A stretch of DNA of 64,000 nt. Source: Herbidospora galbida (GTDB lineage: Bacteria; Actinomycetota; Actinomycetes; Streptosporangiales; Streptosporangiaceae). Under the pieces are notes generated by a model. That model had not been told where the DNA came from and did no database searches. It was given only the letters and a program-made list of their open reading frames with translations. Positions 25,301 through 33,234 of the stretch are shown one piece after another. The translations under genes and the position numbers were made by a program. The stretch is from contig NZ_SZQA01000013.1 of the NCBI RefSeq assembly GCF_005233835.1, forward strand, positions 62,001-126,000, read 5' to 3'. Each line of letters begins with the position of its first letter. Within the stretch, counting starts at the first letter, position 1.

Positions 25301-25725
25301 TAGCCGGTGGTCAGGTTGATCGCGCCGTCCACGGAGATCGCGCCGTGCCGCCCGTCGTTGGTGATCACGACGGTGTCGTCGATGCGCAGCCGGGAGCCGT
25401 CGTCGCTGGTGAGCCGGAACTCGTACGCGCCGGCGGTGGCGATGTTGATGTTGGCGATGACCTCGGTGACGAACATGTCGACGAGACCGAAGTCGGCGTC
25501 GGACGTCCAGTCGATCGTGGGCATCAGCTTGTCGACGTTGGGCGTCTGACCGGGCTTGAGCGTGCAGAGCTTGTTCAGCTCGACCTGGACGTCATAGGTG
25601 CGCAGAGTGACACCGGGCTCCTGCGGCGGCACCGCCGCCCGCGCCTGCGCGGGCAGGGCGAGGCAGGAGAGCGCGGTGAGCACTGAGACGGATAAGAGGG
25701 GTATTTTCCGCATGGCCAGTCCCAT
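22372..25725 (-). CDS. Secreted PA14-propeller-CBM35 x2-DUF1080 carbohydrate-active protein
   Basis: A 1117-residue exported protein with a signal peptide. The parts in order are as follows. A PA14-like domain covers about 40-170 (GAYEFRLTSDDGSRLRIDD). A sorbosone/glucose-dehydrogenase-like propeller covers about 195-560 (GLQEPMGIKYVDGKLYVSEK; GLRTPNGLSWGPNDDLFVMD). Two CBM35/CBM6-like modules cover about 665-790 and 795-910, each beginning with an EAE(S/N)A motif and ending in VNLD(S/H). A C-terminal 3-keto-disaccharide hydrolase/DUF1080 domain starts at about 915 (LFDGTSLAAFEK; GNSGIFLQERYEVQVL). Such assemblies act on plant or microbial glycans, and the 3-keto-glycoside route is inferred. 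The start may be 25725 or the in-frame ATG at 25713. It is convergent with the beta-helix enzyme. Confidence 0.85.
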   Translation of the reverse strand: MGLAMRKIPLLSVSVLTALSCLALPAQARAAVPPQEPGVTLRTYDVQVELNKLCTLKPGQTPNVDKLMPTIDWTSDADFGLVDMFVTEVIANINIATAGAYEFRLTSDDGSRLRIDDTVVITNDGRHGAISVDGAINLTTGYHALRVDHFEHLYGQQLRLEWKPPGASQFTLVPTSVLSTDADVVRVTGPGRKECESGADSPGDGLPLTSVHPDFALTDLRPNGFQPQVTGMDWLPDDRLAITTWGGTDNKLGEVYLLDNVTGATSPAQVTTKKIASGLQEPMGIKYVDGKLYVSEKSRLVELNDTNGDDVADNLRTVATWPFGGNFHEFAFGMLYRDGHFYLNLSVAINYGGATTDPQPAPDRGTTIKVNKETGAVEFIAGGLRTPNGLSWGPNDDLFVMDNQGGWLPASKLVHVKPGRFFNHYTNPDGRFDDNAVTKPVLWLPHNEIANSPSTPLLVKQGRFAGQLLFGDVTYGGIQRGFLEKVNGEYQGAVFRLTQGLEAGINRISLGPDGAIYAGGLGAGGNWGQEGKLTYGLQKLTPSGDKAFDILKMRAIAGGFELEYTQPLSDATAESLASKFQITQWRYAASSTYGGPKVDEEPLAVTSAELSTDKKKVTLKIAGLKADRVVHLRSPRPFASASGQPLWSTEAWYTLNTLIDGPQTDTVYEAESASHSGGANLATDHLSYTGSGFVAGYGNQGAATQFAVTVPREGTYHVGLRYSNGPNPAPGNKSVSVYVNGTKIRQVPLPSTVSWEQWATRVEPLTLNEGVNLITYKVDSGDTGHVNLDSLTVAAQRVFEAENATLAGGAKANKDHPGYTYKGFVDGYWNQGASTSFSVWSDTTGPHNVALRYAADTTRSLSVYVNGTKVRQSRLASTGGWDTWGLQTEQLNLVRGTNEITYRYDAGDGGNVNLDHISVSLAQRITLFDGTSLAAFEKRAGGTATWPIANGSVESLGGDIRTRQTFGDFKLHAEWLVPDYPSNVTGQQRGNSGIFLQERYEVQVLESFGDAAPLINGAGSIYNKRAADTNRATAPGTWQTYDITFRAARYTSTGVKVDNARVTVVWNGQVVHDNVSVDGGTGDHIAESVATGGIRLQDHGDAGENPRFRNVWIEPVS

Positions 25726-26037
25726 CTCGGTGAGGGAGCCGCGGTCAGGGCGGCGCAGGGGGTTACGGCACCGCCGATATGGCCGGCTGGACGGCGGTGC
25801 CGGGTCGTTCCATGTAACACGGGGGATATAAGTGCTGCTCTGCGCCGTAATATAGAGCTAGATCGTCGACTTGCCCAGAGGCTTTTGCGCAGATCGACAA
25901 AAGTTGTGATCTCTCCGGCAGAAGCGCGTGACCTAGGTCTTTGCCGATCCGACCCCGTGCGCGACCGGCCCCCACCCCCTCGCGTGCCAAGTCACGGTTG
26001 TCTCACCTGCACCCCTGAGCAGCGGTGAGACGCCCGT
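25726..26037. other. Intergenic promoter region of the multidomain CAZyme gene
   Basis: There is no gene in these 312 bp. The stretch 25820-25910 is AT-rich for this genome (TATATT and TATATC on the minus strand). It contains a short inverted repeat CTTTTG-N10-CAAAAG (25882-25903) and a perfect 10-bp palindrome GACCTAGGTC (25930-25939). These are candidate control elements for the minus-strand gene; no clear -35/-10 pair stands out. Confidence 0.4.
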
Positions 26038-27141
26038 TCACAGCCCCGCGAAGAAGTCCCGAAGATCCTGTACGAGCACCTCCGGCGCCAGGTGCGCCGC
26101 GTAGTGCCCGGCGGGCTCGTCGTAGGAGTGCCACGACCGGATGTCCGTGTGGTCGCGCCCGGCGAAGGTGCGCATCGACACGAAGTCACCCTTGAACATC
26201 GCCAGCCCGATCGGCACCGTCGTCGGCCCGACCGGCGCCTCGGCCCTGGCGTCCTCGTAGTAGAAGCGGGTGGCCGACGTGGCGGTGCCGGTCAGCCAGT
26301 AGAGCATGACGTTGGTCAGGACGAAGTCCGGGTCGAGATCCTCCCCCATCAGCTGGGCGTGCCAGCCGAGCAGCCCGGCGGGGGAGTCGGTGATGGCGTA
26401 CGAGAGGGTCTGCGGCTGCTGCGAGTGCAGGATGTTGAACGACATCTTGTTGTCGCGGAACCACGCGAGGACCTTGAGCGCCTCCTGGTCCTCCGGCGTG
26501 ATCTTCTCGAACTCGGCGGGGTCGCCCGACGGGAACGAGTAGATCTGCGTGACGTGCACCCCGACGACGTGCTCGGGGTCGATCCGGCCCTGCTCCGGCG
26601 CGACCATCGACCCGGCGTCGTTGCCGGCGGTGCCGTAACGGTCGTAGCCCAGCCGCCGCATCAGCTCGGCCCACGCCTTCGCCGTACGGAACCGGTTCCA
26701 TCCCCGCTCCCGGGTCGGACCGGAGAACCCGAACCCCGGCAGCGACGGGATCACCAGGTGGAAGGCCTGCTGCCCGGCCGGCGGGTCGGTGAGCGGCCCG
26801 ATCACGTCCAGGAACTCGACGACGGACCCCGGCCAGCCGTGGGTGAGCAGCAGCGGCAGCGCGTCCTCGCGCGGCGAGCGGACGGGCAGGAAGTGGACGT
26901 TCTGCCCGTCGATCTCGGTCGTGAACTGCGGGTGGGCGTTCAGCCTCGCCTCCCAGCCGCGCCAGTCGTAGCCGTGCCGCCAGTGCTCGGCCAACCGCTG
27001 CACGTACGCGACCGGCACCCCGTAGTCCCAGTCGGTGTCCGGGATCTGGTCCGGCCACCGGGTGGCGTCCAGCCGGTGGTGGAGATCGTCGAGGACGGCC
27101 TGAGGGATGTCGATCCGGAAGGGGGTGATCTCTTCGCTCAT
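26038..27141 (-). CDS. Epoxide hydrolase, microsomal-type with EHN domain
   Basis: A 367-residue alpha/beta hydrolase. The N-terminal EHN extension (about 1-110) includes DDLHHRLDATRWPDQIP and YDWRGWEARLNAHPQFT. The catalytic domain has the oxyanion segment HGWPGS (101-106), nucleophile Asp175 in GNDAGS, and the likely catalytic His346 in AGHYAAH. The family opens epoxides to diols, and the substrate is unknown. The ATG at 27141 is chosen, as the longer in-frame extension runs through the divergent regulator. The gene is divergent from a WYL regulator across 63 bp that contain an inverted repeat, so regulation by that protein is likely. Confidence 0.92.
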   Translation of the reverse strand: MSEEITPFRIDIPQAVLDDLHHRLDATRWPDQIPDTDWDYGVPVAYVQRLAEHWRHGYDWRGWEARLNAHPQFTTEIDGQNVHFLPVRSPREDALPLLLTHGWPGSVVEFLDVIGPLTDPPAGQQAFHLVIPSLPGFGFSGPTRERGWNRFRTAKAWAELMRRLGYDRYGTAGNDAGSMVAPEQGRIDPEHVVGVHVTQIYSFPSGDPAEFEKITPEDQEALKVLAWFRDNKMSFNILHSQQPQTLSYAITDSPAGLLGWHAQLMGEDLDPDFVLTNVMLYWLTGTATSATRFYYEDARAEAPVGPTTVPIGLAMFKGDFVSMRTFAGRDHTDIRSWHSYDEPAGHYAAHLAPEVLVQDLRDFFAGL

Positions 27142-27160
27142 GACCGCAACGCTACGGGGA

Positions 27161-27185
27161 CTTCCGGTCAGCCTTTGTCCGGAAG
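27161..27185. promoter_or_regulatory. Candidate operator between epoxide hydrolase and WYL regulator
   Basis: CTTCCGG (27161-27167) and CCGGAAG (27179-27185) form a perfect 7-bp inverted repeat with an 11-bp spacer in the 63-bp gap between the two divergent genes. It is a plausible binding site for the WYL regulator. Confidence 0.5.
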
Positions 27186-27204
27186 GGCTGGCAATGTGGC
27201 GTAC

Positions 27205-28170
27205 ATGCTGGAAACCTCGGCGCGCCTGCTGCGCCTGCTGTCCCTCCTGCAGGCCCGCCGCGACTGGCCGGGCCGCGACCTCGCCGACCGCCTGGGCGTC
27301 AGCGACCGCACTGTGCGCCGCGACGTCGAACGCCTGCGTGACCTGGGCTACCCCGTCCACGCGAGCCGGGGCACCGACGGCGGCTACCGCCTCGGCGCCG
27401 GCACGGCCATGCCACCCCTGCTCCTCGACGACGAGGAGGCCGTCGCGGTCGCGATCGGCCTGCGCACCGCCGTCGAGTCCGTCGCCGGCATGGCGGAGAC
27501 CTCCGCCCGCGCGCTGACCAAACTGGAACAGGTGCTGCCGTCCCGCCTGCGGCACCGGGTCGACGCGCTGCGGGCGTCCACGGAACCGGTCCCGGCCGAC
27601 CGTCCCGGGCCCACCGTCGACGCGGCGGTACTGTCCATACTCGCGACCGCCTGCCGGAACAGGGAGCGCCTGAGGTTCGACTACCGCGCCCACGACGGAT
27701 CGAGCACTCCGCGCGCGGCCGAGCCGCATCGGATCGTGTCGTGGGGCCGCCGCTGGTATCTGGTGGCCTGGGACGTGGACCGGCACGACTGGCGGACCTT
27801 CCGCGTCGACCGGCTCACCCCGCGGACCCCGACCGGCCCCCGTTTCCCCCCGCGCGATCCCCCGGAGGGCGGCGCGGCGGCGTACGTGGCGCGGGGCGTC
27901 TCCTCCGCGGCCTGGCGTCACCGGGCCCGGATCGTCGTGCACGCGCCCGCTGACGTGGTGACGGAACGGATCAACCCGGCGGTGGGGGTGGTGGAGGCGA
28001 TCGACGACGACACCTGTGTGCTGGACACGGGCGCGGAGACCATCCACACCCTGGCGGTCCACCTCGGCCTGCTCGATCTGGACTTCGACGTGTCCGAACC
28101 CCCGGAACTGATCGAGCACCTGCGGCTCGTGGCGGCCAGGTTCACTCGTGCGACGGCCGTGGCAGGATGA
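27205..28170 (+). CDS. HTH-WYL transcriptional regulator
   Basis: A 321-residue regulator. The N-terminal winged helix of the DeoR/HTH_11 type (LADRLGVSDRTVRRDVERLR) spans residues 3-60. A WYL domain (about 140-220; ERLRFDYRAHDGS, GRRWYLVAWDVD, WRTFRVDRL) and a C-terminal WCX-like segment follow. WYL proteins sense small ligands or nucleotides. Its position, divergent from the epoxide hydrolase with a shared palindrome, suggests it controls that gene and itself. Confidence 0.9.
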   Translation: MLETSARLLRLLSLLQARRDWPGRDLADRLGVSDRTVRRDVERLRDLGYPVHASRGTDGGYRLGAGTAMPPLLLDDEEAVAVAIGLRTAVESVAGMAETSARALTKLEQVLPSRLRHRVDALRASTEPVPADRPGPTVDAAVLSILATACRNRERLRFDYRAHDGSSTPRAAEPHRIVSWGRRWYLVAWDVDRHDWRTFRVDRLTPRTPTGPRFPPRDPPEGGAAAYVARGVSSAAWRHRARIVVHAPADVVTERINPAVGVVEAIDDDTCVLDTGAETIHTLAVHLGLLDLDFDVSEPPELIEHLRLVAARFTRATAVAG

Positions 28171-28174
28171 CCGC

Positions 28175-28825
28175 GTGCGCATGCCGCTGCCACCGGACGA
28201 CGAGATGATCAGATTGGTGCGTCGCTTCGTCGTCCCGGAATGGGGCCGGAGGAAGCGTTATCTGAAGCTCCTGGGAGGTTTCCTGGGGCTCCCCGACCCT
28301 GAGGCGATCGGCTTCGGGCGCTCGCTCGCCAGGGACGCCCGCCGGATCACCGATTATGATCTCGGCGCTCTGCTCGAAGGCGAGTGGCGGGCCCGGCTCA
28401 CGGCCGCCTGGCTGATCGCACTGGATCGGCGGGTAGGGTTCCGCGACCGGTTGACGGACCTGCTGCTGGAGAGCGAAGTGGTGTACGCGGGGGCGGGCTA
28501 CTGCGTGGCGCTGGCCCGGTTCGCTGAAGCGGAGGACGCGGGCGTCCTGTCCGCCTATCTTGATCGCTATCTTCCGCAGGTGGAGAAGCGATACGACCAG
28601 GAGGACGCCCTCGGCGCGCTCCTGGTGGTGGACGAGCAGCTCGGGACGGATCACGCCGGCAGGTTCCTGACCCCTGGTGGTCTGTGGGAGACCTTCACGA
28701 CGGACGACGTCAGTGCCGATATCTGCAGGCGCGACATGGAGGAGAGGATCTCCTTCGCCGAGAGCGCCATGAACGGCACGCTGCCTCAATGGGCGGCCCG
28801 GCGCGACCGGCAATGGATCAGATGA
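28175..28825 (+). CDS. DUF6000 family protein
   Basis: About 216 residues. The body matches the actinobacterial DUF6000 family: RYLKLLGGFLGL, ITDYDLGALLEGEWRARLTA, WLIALDRR, YAGAGYCVALARF and a characteristic ALGALLVVDEQLGTDHAGRF stretch. No function is known. I prefer GTG 28175, which has GCAGGA seven bases upstream. An ATG at 28181 is possible. It follows the WYL regulator by 4 nt, so co-transcription is likely, and its end overlaps the small minus-strand gene by 40 nt. Confidence 0.8.
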   Translation: MRMPLPPDDEMIRLVRRFVVPEWGRRKRYLKLLGGFLGLPDPEAIGFGRSLARDARRITDYDLGALLEGEWRARLTAAWLIALDRRVGFRDRLTDLLLESEVVYAGAGYCVALARFAEAEDAGVLSAYLDRYLPQVEKRYDQEDALGALLVVDEQLGTDHAGRFLTPGGLWETFTTDDVSADICRRDMEERISFAESAMNGTLPQWAARRDRQWIR

Positions 28826-29064
28826 CGAGTCCTGTCCCGCATCGCCTGGTCGGGGTGGACCAACTGAATAACATTCGCAACATACGCGACGTCCTGCAGC
28901 TTGCCCCGCATCTCGTCGTAGAGTCCAAGTAGCTCAGAGCTGTCCGTCTCGGGCGAAATGATCGCACCCAACTCGTCCGCCGCGTGATCGATCATCTGCT
29001 CAACCTTCGCCATCAGATCTTCGGGGCACCCGGCGATCAATTCGCCGTGAAATGTGGCATGCAT
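28786..29064 (-). CDS. Small hypothetical protein
   Basis: A 92-residue soluble acidic protein (ATFHGELIAGCPEDLMAKVE at the start, then a helical HAADELGAIISPETDSSEL). GAGAGGGG upstream of ATG 29064 is an acceptable ribosome-binding site. Third-position GC is lower than in neighbours, suggesting accessory DNA. I recognise no family. The tail overlaps the DUF6000 gene end-on. Confidence 0.5.
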   Translation of the reverse strand: MHATFHGELIAGCPEDLMAKVEQMIDHAADELGAIISPETDSSELLGLYDEMRGKLQDVAYVANVIQLVHPDQAMRDRTRHLIHCRSRRAAH

Positions 29065-29507
29065 TCGACGCCCCTCTCAGACAGAAGGTCCGGCAAGCCT
29101 GGACGAATCCAGAGGCTAACCCCCGCCCGACGACATGAGACGGGCCGGCAGGCGGGAGAGCGCCTAAATGGCCCTTGCAGTCCAACCGGAAATCAGGATC
29201 CGATTGAGTATCCCACCGCGATCGGTCCAGGAAAGGTACTGCGATCTCGTCAACGGCCAGGCGGAGGCGGACGGCGAAGCGTGGCATGTTTGCCCTTGCT
29301 CTCCGACTGCCGGCACACCCCGTTCCCAGGCCAGGAGTGACGTGCGGTAGCCCGGCTCCGGCAGGAGTTCCCTCAGGTGAAGTCCGGGCGTTGAAACCAT
29401 TGATGCGCATCTGACATCGTTCCCGCATCTATGAAAAACGCCACATTCGCCTCTGTGTGAGGTCGTTTCCAATGGAGTCCCATCCCCCCACGGACACCGG
29501 GACCTCC
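29065..29507. other. Intergenic region without a convincing gene
   Basis: These 443 bp have lower GC than the surroundings and only short open frames with no start signal, conserved motif or codon bias. They may hold degraded coding sequence, but I cannot name any. The promoter of the metallopeptidase gene must lie near the right end. Confidence 0.4.
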
Positions 29508-30170
29508 ATGCGCATCCGATCGGCGGCCCTTGCCGCACTCCTGACATCGTCCCTGCTCACAGCCACTCCGGCGAGCGCGGCGCCGCGCGTTCCCGACGAC
29601 ATCAACGCCGACATGACCACCGCGACGAACGTGACGAACGCCTACTGGGCCCGCAACTGGACCAGATTCTTCACCGGCACCTATCAGCCCCCCAAGGTCT
29701 TCGGCTCCTTCCGCCGGGGCGTGCGGCAGCCGCCGGCCTGCGGCGGTAGCCGCACGGGCTTCGGCAACGCCTTCTACTGCGTGCCCGGCGACTTCATCGC
29801 CTGGGACTTCGACCTCATGGCCGGCGGCTACCGATCCGGTGACGCCTGGGTCTACCTCGTCATCGCCCACGAGTGGGGGCACGCCGTCCAGGCCAGGATC
29901 CAGCGCTCCCTGGTACCCCGCGCCCAGGAGTTACAGGCCGACTGCTTCGCCGGCGCCGTACTGTTCGGCGCCGCCGCCCAGAAGACGCTCCTCTTCGAGG
30001 ACGGAGACGTGGCCGAACTCCGCGCCGCCCTGCGCCGCATGGGCGACCGCACCCCGTGGACCGACGTCGGCGACCACGGCTCCGCCGAGCAACGGATCTC
30101 CTTCTTCACCCGCGGCGCCGAGGGAGGCGTCCGCGCCTGCCTGCCGACGGCGTCCCGACTGCCCAGGTAG
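29508..30170 (+). CDS. Secreted neutral zinc metallopeptidase
   Basis: A 220-residue exported protein with a signal peptide ending ASA (about residue 25). The zinc site is intact: HEWGH (His121, Glu122, His125) and the third ligand Glu141 in ELQADCFAG. Conserved cysteine-bearing segments surround it (CGGSRTGFGNAFYCV). The family is widespread in actinobacteria, with unknown natural substrates. The ATG at 29508 begins the signal peptide, and longer in-frame starts (29457, 29472) only add a polar leader. It is a paralogue of the zinc-site-less protein at 1614-2393. Confidence 0.87.
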   Translation: MRIRSAALAALLTSSLLTATPASAAPRVPDDINADMTTATNVTNAYWARNWTRFFTGTYQPPKVFGSFRRGVRQPPACGGSRTGFGNAFYCVPGDFIAWDFDLMAGGYRSGDAWVYLVIAHEWGHAVQARIQRSLVPRAQELQADCFAGAVLFGAAAQKTLLFEDGDVAELRAALRRMGDRTPWTDVGDHGSAEQRISFFTRGAEGGVRACLPTASRLPR

Positions 30171-30185
30171 ACCTCGGGCCTCACC

Positions 30186-30311
30186 CGATTCGTGGTGCTG
30201 CTGCGCACGGTGAACCTCGACGGCCATACGGAGCTCTCCAGGTCGGACCCGCGCGCAGTGTGCACCGATCTCGGATGAGGCGACCTCCAGATCTACCGGC
30301 AGAACGCAATG
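30186..30311 (+). pseudogene. Decayed N-terminal fragment of a DUF1697 gene
   Basis: Translation in one frame gives RFVVLLRTVNLDGHTELSR, then RAVCTDLG, a TGA stop, then GDLQIYRQN. This follows the start of DUF1697 proteins (a YVALLRxVNLGGHxKL-like opening, then DLRALL-like and DVRTYLQSGN-like segments), but with an in-frame stop and nothing recognisable after it. It lies directly downstream of the metallopeptidase stop. Confidence 0.55.
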
Positions 30312-30624
30312 CAAACGCCCGACACCGGCACAAGGGGATGCGACACTCGCTCCTCCGAAGCGTGCAAGACGGTTTCGGCATCGGCGGTCAGCCGACCGCC
30401 GCTCCTGGGATACCGCCCTGATGGCAGAGGGATGCGGGCTGGGTCGAAAGTCCCAGAAGGTGGGGGCGGGTGGGCCCAGTTTCCGGGACGGGCGCGCTCA
30501 CCTGCCGAATTGGGACAGATGTCTGGACACGATGAGCAGATTGTGGCGGAAGATGTCAGTACTCTGATGTGCGCAGCAAGGACGTGGATGTGACTCCTGG
30601 TGATGTCGGGGCAGGAGATCGGCG
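30312..30624. other. Intergenic region, promoter of the sensor operon
   Basis: No gene is seen in these 313 bp. Any further DUF1697 sequence has been lost. The promoter of the following three-gene sensor operon must lie here, but no clear hexamer pair is visible. Confidence 0.35.
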
Positions 30625-31413
30625 ATGAGCGCCGGTCGGCGGCCGATCAGCGGCTCCCCGCGCCGTCTCGGCCAGCGGACCCGGTACGCCTTGCTCGTCA
30701 CCGTGGTGATCTGTGTCGCCGTCGCCGTGCCGCCCCTGCTGATTCCCCGGCAGGACGACCGCGCGGAGGCGTCGGGCACGCCGGGAAGCTCGGCGTCCAG
30801 CCAGGTCCCGACCACCGCGCCTCCTCCATCGACACCCGAGGTCCGCAAGAGCGCGGGCACTTCGCGTCCGACCCCGACGCGTCCGACCGCCACGCCCGGG
30901 CGCCCGCGCGTGCCCTCCTGCACCGCCCCGCCAGGCTCGGGGATCGTGGAGGTCACGCCCGTCCCGGCCTGCTCGATCTACGCGTCGGCCCTCGGGACGG
31001 GATGGCAGGCATCCGGAAGCGGGACGAACGTCGACCCCGGCCGTCCGGTGCCCGACGGTGAAGAGACGGCCATCAGGATCCAGCGACGGGTGAAGACCCG
31101 CGATCAGCCCGCGACCGTGACACTCCTGGCGGGCTCACCCGTGCTGATCGGCGCGAAAAGCCGGCTGCGCCTGCGCGTCTACGGCGGCCGGCAGTACGGC
31201 ACCATCCTCCGGTTGTCCGCCTCACCCTCGGGGGGACGGGCGGGCGCCACCACCGTGACGCTCCAGGCGCCCCCAGAGCGCTGGACTTCCTTCGTGGTAC
31301 ACGTGGGCACCCTGTCGCCCGGCCGCCTGCGCCGGATCGACCTCGCCATCGCCAGCGAGCAGCTCCCGCAGGCGTACGAGTTCTACCTCGACGACATCGC
31401 ACTGGGGAGGTGA
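30625..31413 (+). CDS. Membrane-anchored protein with Pro/Ser/Thr linker and CBM-like domain
   Basis: A 262-residue protein. A basic N-terminus and one transmembrane helix (about 22-42) are followed by a Pro/Ser/Thr-rich linker (about 50-105) that should cross the wall. A C-terminal jelly-roll-like domain (about 115-262) ends with YEFYLDDIALG, an ending seen in carbohydrate-binding modules. No catalytic motif is seen. It stops one base before the sensor kinase start, so it is the first gene of a three-gene operon with a kinase and regulator. A cell-surface sensing accessory is a reasonable guess. Confidence 0.72.
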   Translation: MSAGRRPISGSPRRLGQRTRYALLVTVVICVAVAVPPLLIPRQDDRAEASGTPGSSASSQVPTTAPPPSTPEVRKSAGTSRPTPTRPTATPGRPRVPSCTAPPGSGIVEVTPVPACSIYASALGTGWQASGSGTNVDPGRPVPDGEETAIRIQRRVKTRDQPATVTLLAGSPVLIGAKSRLRLRVYGGRQYGTILRLSASPSGGRAGATTVTLQAPPERWTSFVVHVGTLSPGRLRRIDLAIASEQLPQAYEFYLDDIALGR

Positions 31414-31414
31414 G

Positions 31415-32569
31415 ATGGTCGCGCCGGCCGCCATCTGCCGTGCGGTGATGCTGGGAAGGGCCGCGGTCGTGCTCACCTCCGCCGGGGCCGGGCTGCTGCT
31501 GGTGGCCGACCTCTGGCGGGTGCTGTCGGTAATCGCCGTGACCGTGCTCGCCACGGTCGCCGAGGTGACGGTGCTCACCCGGCACCCGGCCGTGGTCCGT
31601 CGCGCGCTGCCCGTCATCGGAGTGGACTGGCTGGCGGCAACGGGCATTCTGCTGCTGAGCAAAGGCGGCATGGCGTACTTCTGCTTCGCGGCCGGGTCCG
31701 CGGCGCTGGCCGGGGCGCTGCTCGGCATGCGAGCTCTGGGAATCTGGGCCGTTCAGGCCGCCTTCGGGTTCGCCGCCGCGGCCTGGGCTCTGCGGGCGGC
31801 GCCGTACTCTCCGGACGTCGCCGCGTTCGTCATGGCGTTTCCGATGCTCAGCGTGCTCGCGGGCATGGGTGGGGCGGTGGCCACCTCCGCGCTGGTGCGC
31901 TACGTCGATCTGACGGTGGAGGTGACGGCCTCCGCGCAGCGGTCCGCGGCGGCCGACGAACGGGCCCGTCTCGCCCGCGAGCTGCACGACTCCGTCAGCA
32001 AGACCCTGCGTGGAGTGTCGTTCGCCGCCCTGGCGCTCCCGTCGTCCCTGCGCCGTCACCCCGCTCTGGCCGAGCAGCTCGCCGAGACCGTCTCCCGGGG
32101 CGCCGAGGTGGCCGCGAGGGAGGCCAGGCAACTGCTGGAGGGGTTGCGCGGGGACGTACCGGACCGATCCTTCGAGGACACCGTCCACGAGGTCGCACGA
32201 TCCTGGCAGTACGACGCGGGCGTCGCCACGCGGGTGACGGTGGCGTGCGCCGAGCCCGGGGTCGCCGTCCGGTACGAGATCGTCCGCGTTCTCCAGGAGG
32301 CACTGACCAACGTGCAGCGGCACGCGTTCGCCTCCCACGTCACCATCCGGCTGATCCAGTCAGGTGGCCTCCTGGAGCTGATCGTCGGCGACGACGGCAT
32401 CGGCTTCGTCGTTCCCGAGGAGCTCGGACGGTTACAGTCGCAGGGACATTTCGGCCTTGTCGGCATGGCGGAACGGGCGCGGGCCGTCGGCGGCCACCTG
32501 CGGGTGAGGTCCTACCCCGGGGCGGGCACCGTGGTCACGGTCTGCGTGCCGCTCGATCCACTGGAGTGA
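31415..32569 (+). CDS. NarL-type sensor histidine kinase
   Basis: A 384-residue kinase. The N-terminal about 165 residues have five to six hydrophobic helices with almost no extracytoplasmic domain. HisKA_3 carries His191 in ARELHDSVSKTLRG, and the HATPase motifs are EALTNVQRHAF, GDDGIGF and GHFGLVGMAERA. With no large external sensor of its own, it may depend on the co-encoded CBM-like protein for signal input (inference). The stop overlaps the regulator start (TGATG). Confidence 0.9.
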   Translation: MVAPAAICRAVMLGRAAVVLTSAGAGLLLVADLWRVLSVIAVTVLATVAEVTVLTRHPAVVRRALPVIGVDWLAATGILLLSKGGMAYFCFAAGSAALAGALLGMRALGIWAVQAAFGFAAAAWALRAAPYSPDVAAFVMAFPMLSVLAGMGGAVATSALVRYVDLTVEVTASAQRSAAADERARLARELHDSVSKTLRGVSFAALALPSSLRRHPALAEQLAETVSRGAEVAAREARQLLEGLRGDVPDRSFEDTVHEVARSWQYDAGVATRVTVACAEPGVAVRYEIVRVLQEALTNVQRHAFASHVTIRLIQSGGLLELIVGDDGIGFVVPEELGRLQSQGHFGLVGMAERARAVGGHLRVRSYPGAGTVVTVCVPLDPLE

Positions 32570-33234
32570 TGGACGTGATCGACGTACTGATCGTCGACGA
32601 CAACCCGATCGTCCGCGCCGCCATGTCCGCGTTCCTGGATGCCGACGACCGGGTCCGGGTGGTCGGCGAGGCGAGCAACGGGCACGAGGGGCTCGCGGCC
32701 GCACGCCGTCTGCGTCCTGCGGTGACCTTGCTGGACCATCGCATGCCCATCGCCGACGGGCTCTCGGTCGTGAGCGAGATGGGCCTGTACACGAAGGTGC
32801 TGGCGCTGACCAGCGACTACACCGAAGACGTGATCGCCTCGATGCTGCGCGGCGGCGTGCGTGGATATCTCGTACACGGCCAGTTCGACCCACCGGAACT
32901 GCTGCGTGCCGTGCTGGCCGTCGCCGAGGGCCGGGGCTGGCTCTCGCCGGTGGCCGCGTCGGTCGCGACCTCGCTCGTACGGGGGCAGGCCGAGCGTGAC
33001 CAGGAGCAACGCGAACGGGCCGAGCGACGGCACACCGTGCAGACGAGATTCGGGATCACCAGGCGCGAGCGCGACGTGCTGAATCTCCTGGCCCAAGGAC
33101 TGAGCAACGCGTCCATCGCCATCCGTCTGGGCCTGACGGAGAAGACCGTGAAGAACCACCTCAACAGCGTCTTCGGCAAGCTCAACGTGAGCAGCAGGAC
33201 CGAGGCCGTCCTGGTCTGGACCGGGGGCGCCTGA
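32569..33234 (+). CDS. NarL/FixJ-family response regulator
   Basis: A 221-residue regulator. The receiver carries Asp56 in VTLLDHRMP, and a LuxR-type HTH covers about 160-215 (ITRRERDVLNLLAQGLSNAS, then LTEKTVKNHLNSVF). The start ATG shares a base with the kinase stop. It is the output of the preceding kinase. The adjacent DUF1996 gene, 165 bp downstream on the same strand, could be a target. Confidence 0.92.
   Translation: MDVIDVLIVDDNPIVRAAMSAFLDADDRVRVVGEASNGHEGLAAARRLRPAVTLLDHRMPIADGLSVVSEMGLYTKVLALTSDYTEDVIASMLRGGVRGYLVHGQFDPPELLRAVLAVAEGRGWLSPVAASVATSLVRGQAERDQEQRERAERRHTVQTRFGITRRERDVLNLLAQGLSNASIAIRLGLTEKTVKNHLNSVFGKLNVSSRTEAVLVWTGGA

Noticed and set aside
21046-25686. Very long plus-strand open frame opposite the multidomain CAZyme
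   Set aside because: It is an antisense shadow caused by high GC. It has no conserved domains, and the minus-strand product is clearly a secreted multidomain protein.
26038-28182. Fused 714-residue epoxide hydrolase with a long N-terminal extension
   Set aside because: The extension is an antisense reading of the WYL regulator. ATG 27141 gives the normal family length.
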